Notes: generated by a model from the sequence alone, not told the origin. 64,000 bases of DNA from Marinobacter confluentis (GCF_004785685.1 NZ_SRPF01000002.1:930001-994000), one strand, 5' to 3'; shown: positions 27,610-36,440, counted from the first letter of the stretch. A program made the numbers and translations.

Positions 27610-27681
27610 TTAACGGTTGGCGAAGTACATTGTAACTTCGAAGCCGATCCGCAGATCTTCATAAGCTGGTTTGGTCCACAT
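27610..27681 (-). CDS. pqqA: PQQ precursor peptide PqqA
   Basis: A 23-residue ribosomal peptide, [16 protein letters not shown] followed by TMYFANR. Glu15 and Tyr19 are the conserved ExxxY pair that PqqE crosslinks and that become the PQQ skeleton. AGAGGTAAGTGTT precedes the ATG. It is too short for normal gene calling but unmistakable by sequence and by its position before pqqB. Confidence 0.97.
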   Translation of the reverse strand: MWTKPAYEDLRIGFEVTMYFANR

Positions 27682-28025
27682 AACACTTACCTCTTTTTGT
27701 TGTTGATCGTCGCATTCAGGGTCCGTTAGCCGGGTTCCCGGTAACTCACTCACAATGCTAGCGAGTCCGTCAGCTCACTCATATGGTACTTTGGAACTGA
27801 TTTTCCGGCGTTCGGTGGCCGAACCTCCTCCTTTTGGCCCCCATAAAAAAAGGTCCCGGGAAGGACCTAATGAACGACACCAAAACCCCTGTTTTATCGG
27901 CTGGCTGACGCCGCCGGAAAACCTGGCCCGATCAGTCGCCGGGCAATAAATACACATCCCTGTGCCGACTCAACATGGGGCCCGTGTGAAAGACCCGCGG
28001 TTGCAGATATTCCGTCGTGCCGGGA
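27682..28025. promoter_or_regulatory. pqqA upstream region and end of the aldehyde dehydrogenase unit (344 bp without a gene)
   Basis: This gap separates the minus-strand ExaC-like gene from pqqA. It contains the ALDH terminator at 27845-27868 and, nearer pqqA, the pqq promoter region. A GGTACTTTGG element (27785-27794, AAAGTAC on the transcript strand) resembles sequences upstream of the Ssu-like ABC operon and nosP. I see no convincing coding frame. Confidence 0.5.
27845..27868 (-). terminator. Terminator of the ExaC-like gene
   Basis: Stem AGGTCC/GGACCT with a 6-nt loop is followed on the minus strand by seven T. It lies about 158 bp past the ALDH stop and insulates the pqq promoter. Confidence 0.75.
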
Positions 28026-29546
28026 TCAGAAGAAGCCCAGCGGGTTAATGTCATAGCTGACCAGCAGGTTCTTGGTCTGCTGGTAATGATCCAGCGCCAT
28101 CTTGTGGTTCTCGCGACCAACGCCGGACTTCTTGTAGCCACCGAAGGCGGCGTGCGCCGGGTACTGGTGATAGCAGTTGGTCCACACGCGGCCTGCCTGG
28201 ATACCACGGCCTACGCGGAAGGCGCGGTTGATGTCGCGGGTCCAGAGCCCGGCACCCAGGCCAAACTCGGTATCGTTGGCAATGGCCAGGGCTTCTTCCT
28301 CGTCCTTGAAGGTGGTAACACCCACCACCGGGCCGAAGATTTCTTCCTGGAACACGCGCATATTGTTCTGACCCTTGAACAGGGTGGGCTGAACGTAGAA
28401 GCCGTTGTTGTAATCGCCTTCCATTTCTTCGCGGCCACCGCCGGTCAGTACTTCAGCACCTTCCTGTTTGCCGATTTCCAGGTAGGACATGATCTTGTCG
28501 AACTGCTCCTTGCTGGCCTGGGCGCCCACCTGCACGTCGGTATCCAGCGGGTTGCCACGCTTGATCGACTTGGTGCGCGCGACCACTTTCGCCATGAACT
28601 CGTCGTACATGTCCTCCTGTACCAGTGCACGGGACGGACAGGTGCACACCTCACCCTGGTTAAAGAACGCCAGCACCAGACCTTCCACGCACTTGTCGAT
28701 GAATTCCGGCTCGGCTTTCATCACGTCGGAGAAGTAGATGTTGGGGGACTTGCCGCCCAGCTCCACAGTCGACGGAATGATGTTCTCAGCGGCGCACTTG
28801 AGAATGTGCGCACCCACCGGTGTAGAGCCGGTAAACGCAATTTTTGCGATACGCTTGCTGGTCGCCAGGGCCTGGCCGGCTTCGATGCCGTAACCGTTAA
28901 CAATATTGACAACGCCCGGTGGCAACAGGTCGCCAATCAGCTCCATCAGAACCAGAATACTGGCAGGAGTCTGCTCGGCAGGCTTCATCACCGTGCAGTT
29001 ACCAGCGGCCAGGCAGGGCGCCAGCTTCCAGGTGGCCATCAGAATCGGGAAGTTCCAGGGAATGATCTGACCGACAACCCCCAGCGGTTCGTGGTAATGA
29101 TAAGCCACGGTGTTGTTATCGATTGCGCTGGAGCTGTCTTCCTGGGCACGGATACAACCGGCGAAGTAACGGAAGTGATCCACCGCCAGCGGCAGGTCGG
29201 CATTAATGGTTTCGCGTACTGCCTTACCGTTGTCCCAGGTTTCAGCAACCGCCAGCATCTCAATGTTCTGCTCGATGCGATCAGCAATTTTCAGCAGGAT
29301 ATTGGAACGTTCGGTGGTTGAGGTGGCGCCCCATGCGGGAGCAGCTTTATGGGCAGCGTCCAGAGCCAGCTCGATATCTTCGGCCGTGGAGCGAGGAATT
29401 TCACAGAAAGCCTCCCCGGTGACCGGGGTGATGTTGTCAAAGTACTGGCCTTTGACCGGGGCAACCCATTCGCCACCGATGTAGTTACCGTAACGGGACT
29501 TGTAGGAGACGATTGAGCCTTCTTTACCTGGATTTGCGTAGATCAT
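28026..29546 (-). CDS. exaC: NAD-dependent aldehyde dehydrogenase, ExaC-like, copy 1
   Basis: Oxidises aldehydes from the quinoprotein alcohol dehydrogenase to acids. The 506-residue protein has the ALDH signatures: [34 protein letters not shown], the catalytic Glu in [11 protein letters not shown] and the catalytic Cys in [13 protein letters not shown]. It sits between pqqA and a NosR-like gene, as exaC does in Pseudomonas. A CCTTGGTAGTA motif lies 128 bp upstream of its start, shared with the cytochrome c promoter region. A near-identical copy is at 48776-50296, from which it differs at about 28 residues. Confidence 0.95.
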   Translation of the reverse strand: MIYANPGKEGSIVSYKSRYGNYIGGEWVAPVKGQYFDNITPVTGEAFCEIPRSTAEDIELALDAAHKAAPAWGATSTTERSNILLKIADRIEQNIEMLAVAETWDNGKAVRETINADLPLAVDHFRYFAGCIRAQEDSSSAIDNNTVAYHYHEPLGVVGQIIPWNFPILMATWKLAPCLAAGNCTVMKPAEQTPASILVLMELIGDLLPPGVVNIVNGYGIEAGQALATSKRIAKIAFTGSTPVGAHILKCAAENIIPSTVELGGKSPNIYFSDVMKAEPEFIDKCVEGLVLAFFNQGEVCTCPSRALVQEDMYDEFMAKVVARTKSIKRGNPLDTDVQVGAQASKEQFDKIMSYLEIGKQEGAEVLTGGGREEMEGDYNNGFYVQPTLFKGQNNMRVFQEEIFGPVVGVTTFKDEEEALAIANDTEFGLGAGLWTRDINRAFRVGRGIQAGRVWTNCYHQYPAHAAFGGYKKSGVGRENHKMALDHYQQTKNLLVSYDINPLGFF

Positions 29547-29853
29547 GGTGTCGACCTCTTGTTGTGGTTATCGCATAACGACGCGGCATTTCGCGTTCAT
29601 CGCAGTGATACAGCAATAATGTAGGTCGGCAATTGCCTGAGAGGAATGATTCGATAGGGGCGAAAAACTCATCCCTTGGTAGTAAGCGACTCCGGTATCA
29701 GTACCGGAAATGATTCGACCCTGATATCTCCAGCCGTTACTACAGGCTTTTTTCATCACAAAGTAGCAGACAGCTGGCTCCGAGGTCGCATTGAGACCCT
29801 GGGCCAGAGCCCTAGCATGGGAGGTTAAACAGAAATAACCTCAGGAGTATCCC
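29547..29853. promoter_or_regulatory. Divergent regulatory region between exaC-like and NosR-like genes (307 bp)
   Basis: No coding frame is evident. It contains CCTTGGTAGTA at 29674-29684 (shared with the 36.4 kb region), the perfect inverted repeat TCCGGTA-TCAG-TACCGGA at 29691-29708, and a hairpin GAGGTTA/TAACCTC at 29821-29842 just before the NosR-like Shine-Dalgarno. Together these suggest a regulated bidirectional promoter. Confidence 0.6.
29674..29684. promoter_or_regulatory. Candidate regulator site CCTTGGTAGTA
   Basis: An exact 11-bp match to the element at 36430-36440 and close to the one at 34817-34830. All three have the same orientation and lie 128-145 bp upstream of a minus-strand alcohol-oxidation gene. 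Which protein binds is unknown; the AgmR-like regulator is a reasonable candidate. Confidence 0.5.
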
Positions 29854-31962
29854 ATGGCGGGGCGCATCAAGCTCCTTCTTGTCTGCCTGTTTGTGCTGTC
29901 CCCGGTGAAGGCCGAACTATCCGACAGCAAGCAGGCATTGATCCAGGAGCTCTTCCCTTCTGCAACGGTGATCGAAGACGCCTTGCCGGATTTCCCTGTT
30001 TACCCGGTCTATCAGCTTCAGGAACTGCTCGGCTACGCTTATGAGTCTATGGACCATAGCCGGTTGCAGGGTTTTGCCGGCAAACCCATCAGCATGCTGA
30101 TCGGGCTTGACACCAGAGGCCGGTTTACCGGCGTCAGAGTGCTAAACCACCATGAACCGGTCTTTCTGCACGGGCTTGGGGAAGAACCCCTGTTTGATTT
30201 TGTGGAGCAGTACGAAGGCCGTTCACTGAGGGAGCAGATCATTGTCAACACCTCCAACTCCGACCGCTCGGGGCGTACCAGCCAGGGCAACGTGGTGCAC
30301 TTTGACGGGGTCAGCAAGGCAACAGTGTCTGTTCTGATCATCAATGACACCGTGCTCTCGTCAGCCTTGAAGGTGGCACGCAAAAAGCTCAACGGCTTTG
30401 CCCAGAGCGCTCCGACCCGGGCAAAGCCGGATTTTTACGAGCCGCTATCATGGCAGCAGTTAATTGACCGTGGTTATATTATCCGGTCACAGGTGACCGC
30501 AGAAGCCATTGAGGCCAGGCTGGGCCGGCCGCTCCGGGATTACCCGATAGCCATTGAACCCGCCGAAGGCGAGCTGTTCGCCGAGCTGTTTCTGGGCTAC
30601 ATCAACGCCCCGATGGTCGGCAGGAACCTGCTGGGAGACGAAGGCTACCGAAAGCTCATGCAGACCATCGGCGAACAGGCCCAGGTGCTTGCAGTCATGT
30701 CGCGTGGCGCCTATCCCCACGTGTCTGAAACCTTTGTACCCGGCAGCACACCGAACCGTATTGGGCTGACCCAGAACAATCTCTCGGTGGAAATGCGGGA
30801 TCTCAACCTGCTGGAATCCACCACGGAGTTCCGGGCGGCAGGCGCTCCCTCCTTTGATGCCCGCCATCTGTTCCGGGTTGGCGGCAACGCAGGCTTCAAT
30901 CCTGGCGCTTCCGCCGAATTCAAACTCAACGTAGAGCTTGCCCTGAATCACCTGGTGGTGGATCGCGCCGACCTCAGTATGCCAGTCAGGTTCGACGACT
31001 CCCTGTTTGAAGCCGTCGAAATCGCACCCGATCCTTCCGATTCAAGACAGCCAGTCTGGATCGGTCTGTGGAAAGAACGCTGGTGGCAGATTTCCCTGCT
31101 GGTTCTGGGGCTGACGGTTCTCACGGTATTTTTCGCCCGACAACGATCGCTGAGCCGCCACCCGGAGCTGGTTCACCGTTTTCGTTGGGGATTTCTGTTT
31201 TTCACGCTTTTCTTCATCGGTTTCTATGCTCAGGGCCAGCTGTCGGTGGTCAACATCTACACCCTGTTCCTGGCGATCTGGGATGGTTTTTCCCTGAATG
31301 TTTTCCTGCTTGACCCGGTGATCTTTATTCTCTGGATCTACACTTTCTTAACCCTTTTTGTCTGGGGCCGCGGCCTTTTCTGCGGATGGCTGTGTCCTTT
31401 CGGTGCGCTTCAGGAAATGGCGGCCTGGCTTGGCGAAAAGCTCAAGTTCCCCCAGGTCAAAATCCCGGAGCAATGGCACCGGCGTCTGATTCTGCTCAAG
31501 TACCCGATCCTTCTGGGACTGGTAGGCACGGCTTTCTACTCACTCACGCTGGCCGAACAACTGGCGGAAGTGGAACCGTTCAAAACCAGCATTACGCTGC
31601 TATTCGTACGCCACTGGCCTTTCGTTGCCTATGCCGTTGGCCTGCTGGTCATTGGTATGTTTATACACAAGTTTTATTGTCGCTACCTTTGTCCACTGGG
31701 CGCGGGCCTGGCAGTGCTTGGCAGGCTTCGTCTGTTCAGTTGGCTTGACCGTGTTGATCTTTGCGGCACGCCCTGTCAGCACTGTAAAAATGCCTGCGGC
31801 ATCAATGCCATCCGCAAGGACGGGCGGATTGATTACGACGAGTGCATCCAGTGCCTGGAGTGCGTCGTGATACTCAACGACAAAGAGCAGTGTGTGGACA
31901 AGCGCCTCGAGAACAAGAAGCAGTTGAAAGCCTCCAGAATTCTGGCCACAGACGCCGGTTGA
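29854..31962 (+). CDS. NosR/NirI-like membrane flavo-iron-sulfur protein
   Basis: A 702-residue polytopic protein. A signal peptide (to about residue 20) is followed by a periplasmic FMN-binding domain with DGVSKATVSV, where Thr157 is the likely flavinylated residue. Several helices follow (about 410-640). Two CxxxCP motifs, GLFCGWLCPFG and FYCRYLCPLG, lie before a cytoplasmic ferredoxin-like end with CGTPCQHCKNACG and CIQCLEC. In denitrifiers NosR/NirI pass electrons across the membrane. Here no nos or nir genes are present and the gene lies among alcohol-oxidation genes, so a role in electron flow from or to that system is inferred. SD is AGGAG. Confidence 0.87.
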   Translation: MAGRIKLLLVCLFVLSPVKAELSDSKQALIQELFPSATVIEDALPDFPVYPVYQLQELLGYAYESMDHSRLQGFAGKPISMLIGLDTRGRFTGVRVLNHHEPVFLHGLGEEPLFDFVEQYEGRSLREQIIVNTSNSDRSGRTSQGNVVHFDGVSKATVSVLIINDTVLSSALKVARKKLNGFAQSAPTRAKPDFYEPLSWQQLIDRGYIIRSQVTAEAIEARLGRPLRDYPIAIEPAEGELFAELFLGYINAPMVGRNLLGDEGYRKLMQTIGEQAQVLAVMSRGAYPHVSETFVPGSTPNRIGLTQNNLSVEMRDLNLLESTTEFRAAGAPSFDARHLFRVGGNAGFNPGASAEFKLNVELALNHLVVDRADLSMPVRFDDSLFEAVEIAPDPSDSRQPVWIGLWKERWWQISLLVLGLTVLTVFFARQRSLSRHPELVHRFRWGFLFFTLFFIGFYAQGQLSVVNIYTLFLAIWDGFSLNVFLLDPVIFILWIYTFLTLFVWGRGLFCGWLCPFGALQEMAAWLGEKLKFPQVKIPEQWHRRLILLKYPILLGLVGTAFYSLTLAEQLAEVEPFKTSITLLFVRHWPFVAYAVGLLVIGMFIHKFYCRYLCPLGAGLAVLGRLRLFSWLDRVDLCGTPCQHCKNACGINAIRKDGRIDYDECIQCLECVVILNDKEQCVDKRLENKKQLKASRILATDAG

Positions 31963-32149
31963 ATGAACTGCTGATTTGTCAGTGTTCGAAAATCACTGCT
32001 CCAGAACGCCTCCCGGTCTGTCTATCCTCCAAGATGACTTACAGAGCTTCCGAATACCAATGTATGAGCCGGACGGTACTTTCGACGGACAGACCGTCCG
32101 GCAAGCCGGTGTTAGCGTTGGAAACATTTGCAAAGCGACGGAGCACAGA

Positions 32150-32761
32150 ATGAACAGACGATGGTTAACGCGAACGGCCGTCCCGGCTCTGGCTTTGGGT
32201 CTGATGCTGTCCACACCGGTAGCCACGGCTGCGGATAACGAGTCCGACGATCAGGATTATGTAACACGGGACATGATTCGTTCTCTTAACGCCTATGCGG
32301 TCTACAAGATGGGGCAGTATGAATCTGCGTTTGAGCAGTATCTTGAGTTGGCGGAAGAAGGCAGTCGCCAGGGCATGGTGAACGTAGCCAATATGTTCGC
32401 TCAAGGACAGGGTGTCGAAAAAAGCCAGGAAAAAGCCTTTCAGTGGTATTTTCGGGCAGCGGAGAGCGGCGACTCCATCAGCATGGTTGAAGTGGCAAGA
32501 GCCTATGACCAGGGATTGGGCACCGACATCAACAGGCACCAGGCGGTGCACTGGTATCAAAAGGCTGCACAGGCAGGTAACAACGATGCTCGCTGGAGGC
32601 TCGGCAAAAGGCTTTATAACGAGGGCAGCACGGCTGAGGGCCTGTGCCTGATCCAGGCGGCAGAGGAAGGAGGCCAGCCATCGGCGCAACAGTTTTTATC
32701 AGCGCTGAAGCAGGACACCGGGCTCGAAGAAACATTATCCCAACTAACATGTTCCCCTTGA
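32150..32761 (+). CDS. Secreted Sel1-repeat (TPR-like) protein
   Basis: A 203-residue protein starting at the ATG at 32150 (MNRRWLTRTA) with GGAG upstream; the open frame to 31976 lacks a signal. A signal peptide ends near AATA|ADNE. It then has Sel1-type helical repeats: AFEQYLELAEEGSRQGMVNVANMF, the KAFQWYFRAAESGD unit, and the AVHWYQKAAQAGNND unit. Such proteins scaffold periplasmic complexes. It lies downstream of the NosR-like gene, perhaps cotranscribed. Exact function unknown. Confidence 0.8.
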   Translation: MNRRWLTRTAVPALALGLMLSTPVATAADNESDDQDYVTRDMIRSLNAYAVYKMGQYESAFEQYLELAEEGSRQGMVNVANMFAQGQGVEKSQEKAFQWYFRAAESGDSISMVEVARAYDQGLGTDINRHQAVHWYQKAAQAGNNDARWRLGKRLYNEGSTAEGLCLIQAAEEGGQPSAQQFLSALKQDTGLEETLSQLTCSP

Positions 32762-32863
32762 ACCACCCTGGTGCGACCAGCTTTCCTTATCAGATCGGTT
32801 GAGAGTGTCGGTTAAACGATGCTCAGGAGCTGGTCCAAACCGAATCAACTGGCACGATTCCAA

Positions 32864-32889
32864 TAAAAAAGGCTGCCCGCAGGCAGCCT
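32864..32889 (-). terminator. Terminator of the quinoprotein dehydrogenase gene
   Basis: Stem GGCTGCC/GGCAGCC with a short CGCA loop is followed on the minus strand by six T. It lies 25 bp after the dehydrogenase stop. Confidence 0.88.
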
Positions 32890-32913
32890 CTTGTAACACC
32901 GATGTTGCCAGTA

Positions 32914-34689
32914 TTATTTACTGGCTACACGGTCACTCGGCAGCTTGAAGGTCCAGACCATACCACCCTGGTTGAAGTCCTTGACTACCTTCGCGACTTC
33001 GCCACCCCACAGCGGCACAGCACCACCCCAGCCGGAGGCAACCGACACATATTGCTCGCCGTCCATGGTCCAGGTCACCGGTGTACCGACCACGCCAGAA
33101 CCGGTATTGAACTTGTAAAGTTCTTCACCTGTTTTGGCGTCAAAGGCTTTCAGAAAACCCTCGGGCGTGCCGGTAAAGACCAGATCGCCAGCCGTCGTCA
33201 TCACGCCACCCCACAAGGGTGCAGGGTTTTCATAGCGCCAGACTTCTTTGCCGGTTTTCGGGTCCATCGCACGCAGCACACCGATGTAGTCATCATTGGC
33301 TGGCTTGATGGTGAAGCCTGCGCCCAGGAAGGCAGCACCCTTCTTGTAAGACACCGGCTCGTTCCAGATGTCCATCGACCACTCGTTGGACGGCACGTAG
33401 AACAGGCCAGTCTGTTGGCTGTAAGCCATCGGCATCCAGTTCTTGCCACCCAGGAAGGACGGGAACGCCACAACGGTCTCGCCTTTGCCTTCGCTCATCT
33501 CAGCAGGGTCACCCGGGCGACCGTTTTCTGCATAGATCGGGCGACCAGTCTTCGGATCCAGGCCCTCGGCCCAGGTGATCTTGTCCACGAACGGGAAGCC
33601 GCGGATGAAATCGCCGTTCTCACGGTTCAACACGTAGAAGAAGCCGTTACGGTCAGCCGTTGCCGCCGCCATGACCTTCTTGCCGTTTTCCATGTAATCA
33701 AAGGAAATCAGCTCGTTGACGCCATCGTAGTCCCAGCCGTCGTGCGGCGTGGTCTGGAAGTGCCACTTGATGCTGCCGTCGTCCGGGTCAATCGCGACAC
33801 GAGAAGACGAAAACAGGTTGTCGCCAGGGCGCAGGTGCGAGTTCCACGGAGCCGGGTTGCCGGTACCGAAGAAGAGCGAGTCAGTGTCTGCATCGTAGGT
33901 GCCGCCCAGCCAGGTCGCTGCGCCGCCGTTCTTCCACATATCGCCGGGCCAGGTCTTTCCAGCCTCGCCGCCTGAAATACCATTCTCGACCTTCTTGCCG
34001 TCTTTGTAGACGTAGCCCATATGGCCCTCAACCGTCGGACGGGTCCAGATGATTTCGCCGGTGTTGGCGTCGTAGGCCTCAACCTTGCCCACGATACCGA
34101 ATTCACCGCCAGACACACCGGTGATGACTTTTCCCTTTACCACAATCGGTGCGGCGGTAATGGCATAACCGGCCTGATAGTCGGCTACGGTCTTGATCCA
34201 CATTGGCTTGCCGGTGTCCTTGTTAAGAGCGACCAGCTTGGCGTCCAGCGTACCGAAGATCACCTTGTCGTCATAAAGGGCAACGCCCCGGTTTACCACG
34301 TCGCAGCAGGGCATGATGCCGTCAGGCAGGCGAGCATCGTACTGCCACAGCTCTTGACCGGTGCGGGCATCGATCGCGTAGACCCGTGAGTAGGAGGCCG
34401 TCACGTACATGACGCCATCCTTGATCATCGGCTGGGACTCCTGACCGCGCATTTTCTCGCTGCCGAAGGAAAACGCCCAGGCTGGCTGCAGGAAGCGGAT
34501 GTTGTCCCTGTTCAGATCTTCAATGGTGCTGTACCGCTGCCCCTGGGTGCCCATGCCATAACTGACGATGTCCTCAGGCGTATTCTGGTCGTTCATGATG
34601 TCTTGGTCGGTCACCGCATGGGCCCCGAGAGACACCCCCAGCGCCAGGGCGCTGGTAGCAATGCGAATCCCGAACTTGTTGGTTCTCAT
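32914..34689 (-). CDS. PQQ-dependent (quinoprotein) alcohol dehydrogenase, predicted lanthanide type
   Basis: A periplasmic eight-bladed propeller dehydrogenase of 591 residues. The ATG at 34689 follows GGAGAG; a signal peptide ends near GAHA|VTDQ. The vicinal disulfide is Cys128-Cys129 (MPCCDVV). The catalytic Asp320 lies in [11 protein letters not shown], and Asp322 two residues later gives the Asp-Tyr-Asp pattern of XoxF, ExaF and PedH. Calcium enzymes have Ala (MxaF) or Ser/Thr there. Other conserved parts are GEFGIVG and [15 protein letters not shown]. It follows the XoxJ/MoxJ-like and cytochrome c genes on the same strand, the usual trio. Lanthanide use is inferred from the extra Asp. 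PQQ is supplied by the nearby pqq genes. Confidence 0.92.
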   Translation of the reverse strand: MRTNKFGIRIATSALALGVSLGAHAVTDQDIMNDQNTPEDIVSYGMGTQGQRYSTIEDLNRDNIRFLQPAWAFSFGSEKMRGQESQPMIKDGVMYVTASYSRVYAIDARTGQELWQYDARLPDGIMPCCDVVNRGVALYDDKVIFGTLDAKLVALNKDTGKPMWIKTVADYQAGYAITAAPIVVKGKVITGVSGGEFGIVGKVEAYDANTGEIIWTRPTVEGHMGYVYKDGKKVENGISGGEAGKTWPGDMWKNGGAATWLGGTYDADTDSLFFGTGNPAPWNSHLRPGDNLFSSSRVAIDPDDGSIKWHFQTTPHDGWDYDGVNELISFDYMENGKKVMAAATADRNGFFYVLNRENGDFIRGFPFVDKITWAEGLDPKTGRPIYAENGRPGDPAEMSEGKGETVVAFPSFLGGKNWMPMAYSQQTGLFYVPSNEWSMDIWNEPVSYKKGAAFLGAGFTIKPANDDYIGVLRAMDPKTGKEVWRYENPAPLWGGVMTTAGDLVFTGTPEGFLKAFDAKTGEELYKFNTGSGVVGTPVTWTMDGEQYVSVASGWGGAVPLWGGEVAKVVKDFNQGGMVWTFKLPSDRVASK

Positions 34690-34812
34690 GGTTGCGCTCT
34701 CCAGTTTCTCTTGTTTTCGGTTTTGGCGAACCGGGAACTCTTCCCGCCTCTGCACCTGATTCTTCGCGTTGGCCGTAAAACCAACAATTACCCCCCGGCA
34801 CTGGTTTTCTAA

Positions 34813-35790
34813 TCACTTGGTATTACTACCTTGACCCTGCGAACCCTCAGCCCGGGCAATAGACTCTTCATCCAGGAATTCCCGGTAGTACTGGGGCACG
34901 CTGTAACTGAGGCCGTTCCGGGAAAACAGCTCATTCATCTGCCCGGATGTCACGATCTCGCCAATGATGGCCTCCACCGCGTAGCCCAGCTGTCGATGGG
35001 TGTGTTTGATCGCCATCCCCACATCCCAGGCCTGTTTGCCAATACCCGGGAAGCCGTTAGCCGCTTTCACGAACCTTTCATTTTCAACCTGTGCCAGTTC
35101 GTGGTCGATTTCCGCGCGCATTCCCATGACCGCGCTAACATCGCCGGCTCGCATGCCACTGAAAGCTTCTCTCAGGTTCGGGTAGTGCCGAACCTGATCA
35201 CGCATGCGCCCCTGAAGCCCGGAGCTCATGTAGAAATCCGGCAGGGTGTCAATTTCCACGCCAACAGGGTTGTACTGAAACACCGCAATTGTCTGCACCG
35301 AATCCAGCTGCTGCGGGTCATAGGCGATCTGCCAGGTTTCCTGTTGATAGGGGCCGAACATCACTACCTGCTCATTGATGTATTCGCCGGTGGAGTCCTG
35401 CATGTAGGCGTATTCTTTATCGTAAGGCACACGCAGCATCAGATCGGCCAGCCGCTGCTTGGCCAGGTAATGGCCTTTCCAGACGTTATTCCGCAGATCG
35501 TCGCCCAGGGTCTCGTCCGGGGTTATCCAGTGCACCTTGAACTCAACCCCCATCTCTTCGGCAATACGGCGTCCGATGTCCACATCTATGCCTGCCGGCT
35601 CGCCATTCCGCTCATAGGAGTAAGGAGGGAAATCCCTGTAAACACCCACTTTGATATAACCGGACTCGAGGATAATGTCGTAGGTCCGATCCGCCGGACG
35701 GTTCAATAATGGTTCGCCGTCATTCATCTCCTGGGCGCCCGCCCAGGGCCAACACATCAATAGCAGCAGACTCAGAAAAAGAGGTTTCAT
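34813..35790 (-). CDS. MoxJ/XoxJ-like periplasmic binding protein (family 3)
   Basis: A 325-residue protein with a signal peptide ending WAGA|QEM, then an SBP family 3 fold: VGVYRDFPPYSYERNG, IDVDIGRRIAEEMGV, DLMLRVPYDKEYAY and GMAIKHTHRQLGYAVEAI. In methanol and ethanol oxidation loci a protein of this type (MoxJ/XoxJ) sits between the dehydrogenase and its cytochrome and is thought to help dehydrogenase maturation rather than bind amino acids. The same order is seen here. Its final codons contain the TTGGTATTACTACC element, which is upstream of the dehydrogenase. Confidence 0.88.
   Translation of the reverse strand: MKPLFLSLLLLMCWPWAGAQEMNDGEPLLNRPADRTYDIILESGYIKVGVYRDFPPYSYERNGEPAGIDVDIGRRIAEEMGVEFKVHWITPDETLGDDLRNNVWKGHYLAKQRLADLMLRVPYDKEYAYMQDSTGEYINEQVVMFGPYQQETWQIAYDPQQLDSVQTIAVFQYNPVGVEIDTLPDFYMSSGLQGRMRDQVRHYPNLREAFSGMRAGDVSAVMGMRAEIDHELAQVENERFVKAANGFPGIGKQAWDVGMAIKHTHRQLGYAVEAIIGEIVTSGQMNELFSRNGLSYSVPQYYREFLDEESIARAEGSQGQGSNTK
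34817..34830. promoter_or_regulatory. Candidate regulator site TTGGTATTACTACC upstream of the dehydrogenase
   Basis: Related to CCTTGGTAGTA at 29.67 and 36.43 kb, with the same orientation and a matching distance (128-141 bp) from the start codon. It forms GGTA-TTAC-TACC, a small inverted repeat. It overlaps the last codons of the binding-protein gene, implying an internal promoter for the dehydrogenase. Confidence 0.5.
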
Positions 35791-35813
35791 AGCCTTTCCC
35801 CCGGAACGACAAA

Positions 35814-35834
35814 GGGCCAGCGAAAAGCCGGCCC
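35814..35834 (-). terminator. Weak hairpin between cytochrome c and the binding-protein gene
   Basis: GGGCC...GGCCC arms around a GAAAAG-containing loop, with only three T after it on the minus strand. It may reduce read-through rather than stop it. Confidence 0.35.
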
Positions 35835-35866
35835 GATTCTGAACGTTGATTGGTCACAGGCCCTTG

Positions 35867-36295
35867 TTATTCAGGCTTGGGAACCGACTCCACATAGGTC
35901 TTGATGGCCCAGATGGCATTCTGGTCCAGGTTCTCCCTGAATGACGGCATTCCCCGGCCGGTGCCATTGAGAACGCGATTGACGAAGTATTCGTCATCCC
36001 ATTCGGTCAGTTCCCGCAGATCAGGCGTCAAACCGCCGGACATGGCACGGATGCCGTGGCAAACAGCACAGTTTCCGGCATAACCGCTTTCACCGACCTT
36101 GACCGCCTGGGCGTTGAATTCTCCGAACTCATTATCTTCGCGGAACGGGTTAGAGGTGCGAACCTCCGTACCCAGTTCAGGCAGATTTCCGGTGTCCACT
36201 TCCTGCGGTGTCACGTTGCCGTGGGCGAATACCAGACCGGCAATACCGATCAGTCCGGAAGCAACAAACAGCTTCAATGAAACGTGCTGGGGCAT
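35867..36295 (-). CDS. Periplasmic cytochrome c, electron acceptor of the alcohol dehydrogenase (ExaB/PedF-like)
   Basis: A 142-residue class I cytochrome c. A signal peptide ends near VFA|HGN. Heme attaches at CAVCH (Cys76, Cys79, His80), and Met116 in GRGMPSF is the probable axial ligand. In Pseudomonas the corresponding cytochrome c550 (ExaB) takes electrons from the quinoprotein ethanol dehydrogenase. The ATG at 36295 has AGAGG upstream; the extension to 36355 has no support. First gene of the cytochrome-binding protein-dehydrogenase run. Confidence 0.92.
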   Translation of the reverse strand: MPQHVSLKLFVASGLIGIAGLVFAHGNVTPQEVDTGNLPELGTEVRTSNPFREDNEFGEFNAQAVKVGESGYAGNCAVCHGIRAMSGGLTPDLRELTEWDDEYFVNRVLNGTGRGMPSFRENLDQNAIWAIKTYVESVPKPE

Positions 36296-36429
36296 GATAA
36301 CGACCTCTTTGACTACCTGATAAAATGTGGCGGGCAGGGATCGATGTCCGTCCATCTGCCGTCAATGTCCACAAGTCTAAGGAGAGCCCCAACCGATCCG
36401 AATGCCACTTTCGAGGCCTTGGCCTAGTT

Positions 36430-36440
36430 CCTTGGTAGTA
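36430..36440. promoter_or_regulatory. Candidate regulator site CCTTGGTAGTA in the divergent cytochrome c / ABC region
   Basis: It matches the 29674-29684 element exactly. It is 135 bp upstream of the cytochrome c start on one side and 134 bp upstream of the ABC binding-protein start on the other, so one site may serve both divergent operons. A nearby CCTAAGTACTG (about 36471) resembles the AAAGTAC-type elements. Confidence 0.5.

Noticed and set aside
28017-29321. 434-aa open frame opposite the ExaC-like gene
   Set aside because: It mirrors a conserved ALDH; a similar antisense frame appears opposite the second ALDH copy, which shows it is a codon-use shadow.
31976-32149. N-terminal extension of the Sel1 protein
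   Set aside because: No ribosome binding site and no signal peptide; the ATG at 32150 has both.
34813-35790. Ordinary amino-acid ABC binding protein
   Set aside because: No cognate permease or ATPase adjoins it; its place between cytochrome c and the quinoprotein dehydrogenase fits MoxJ/XoxJ.
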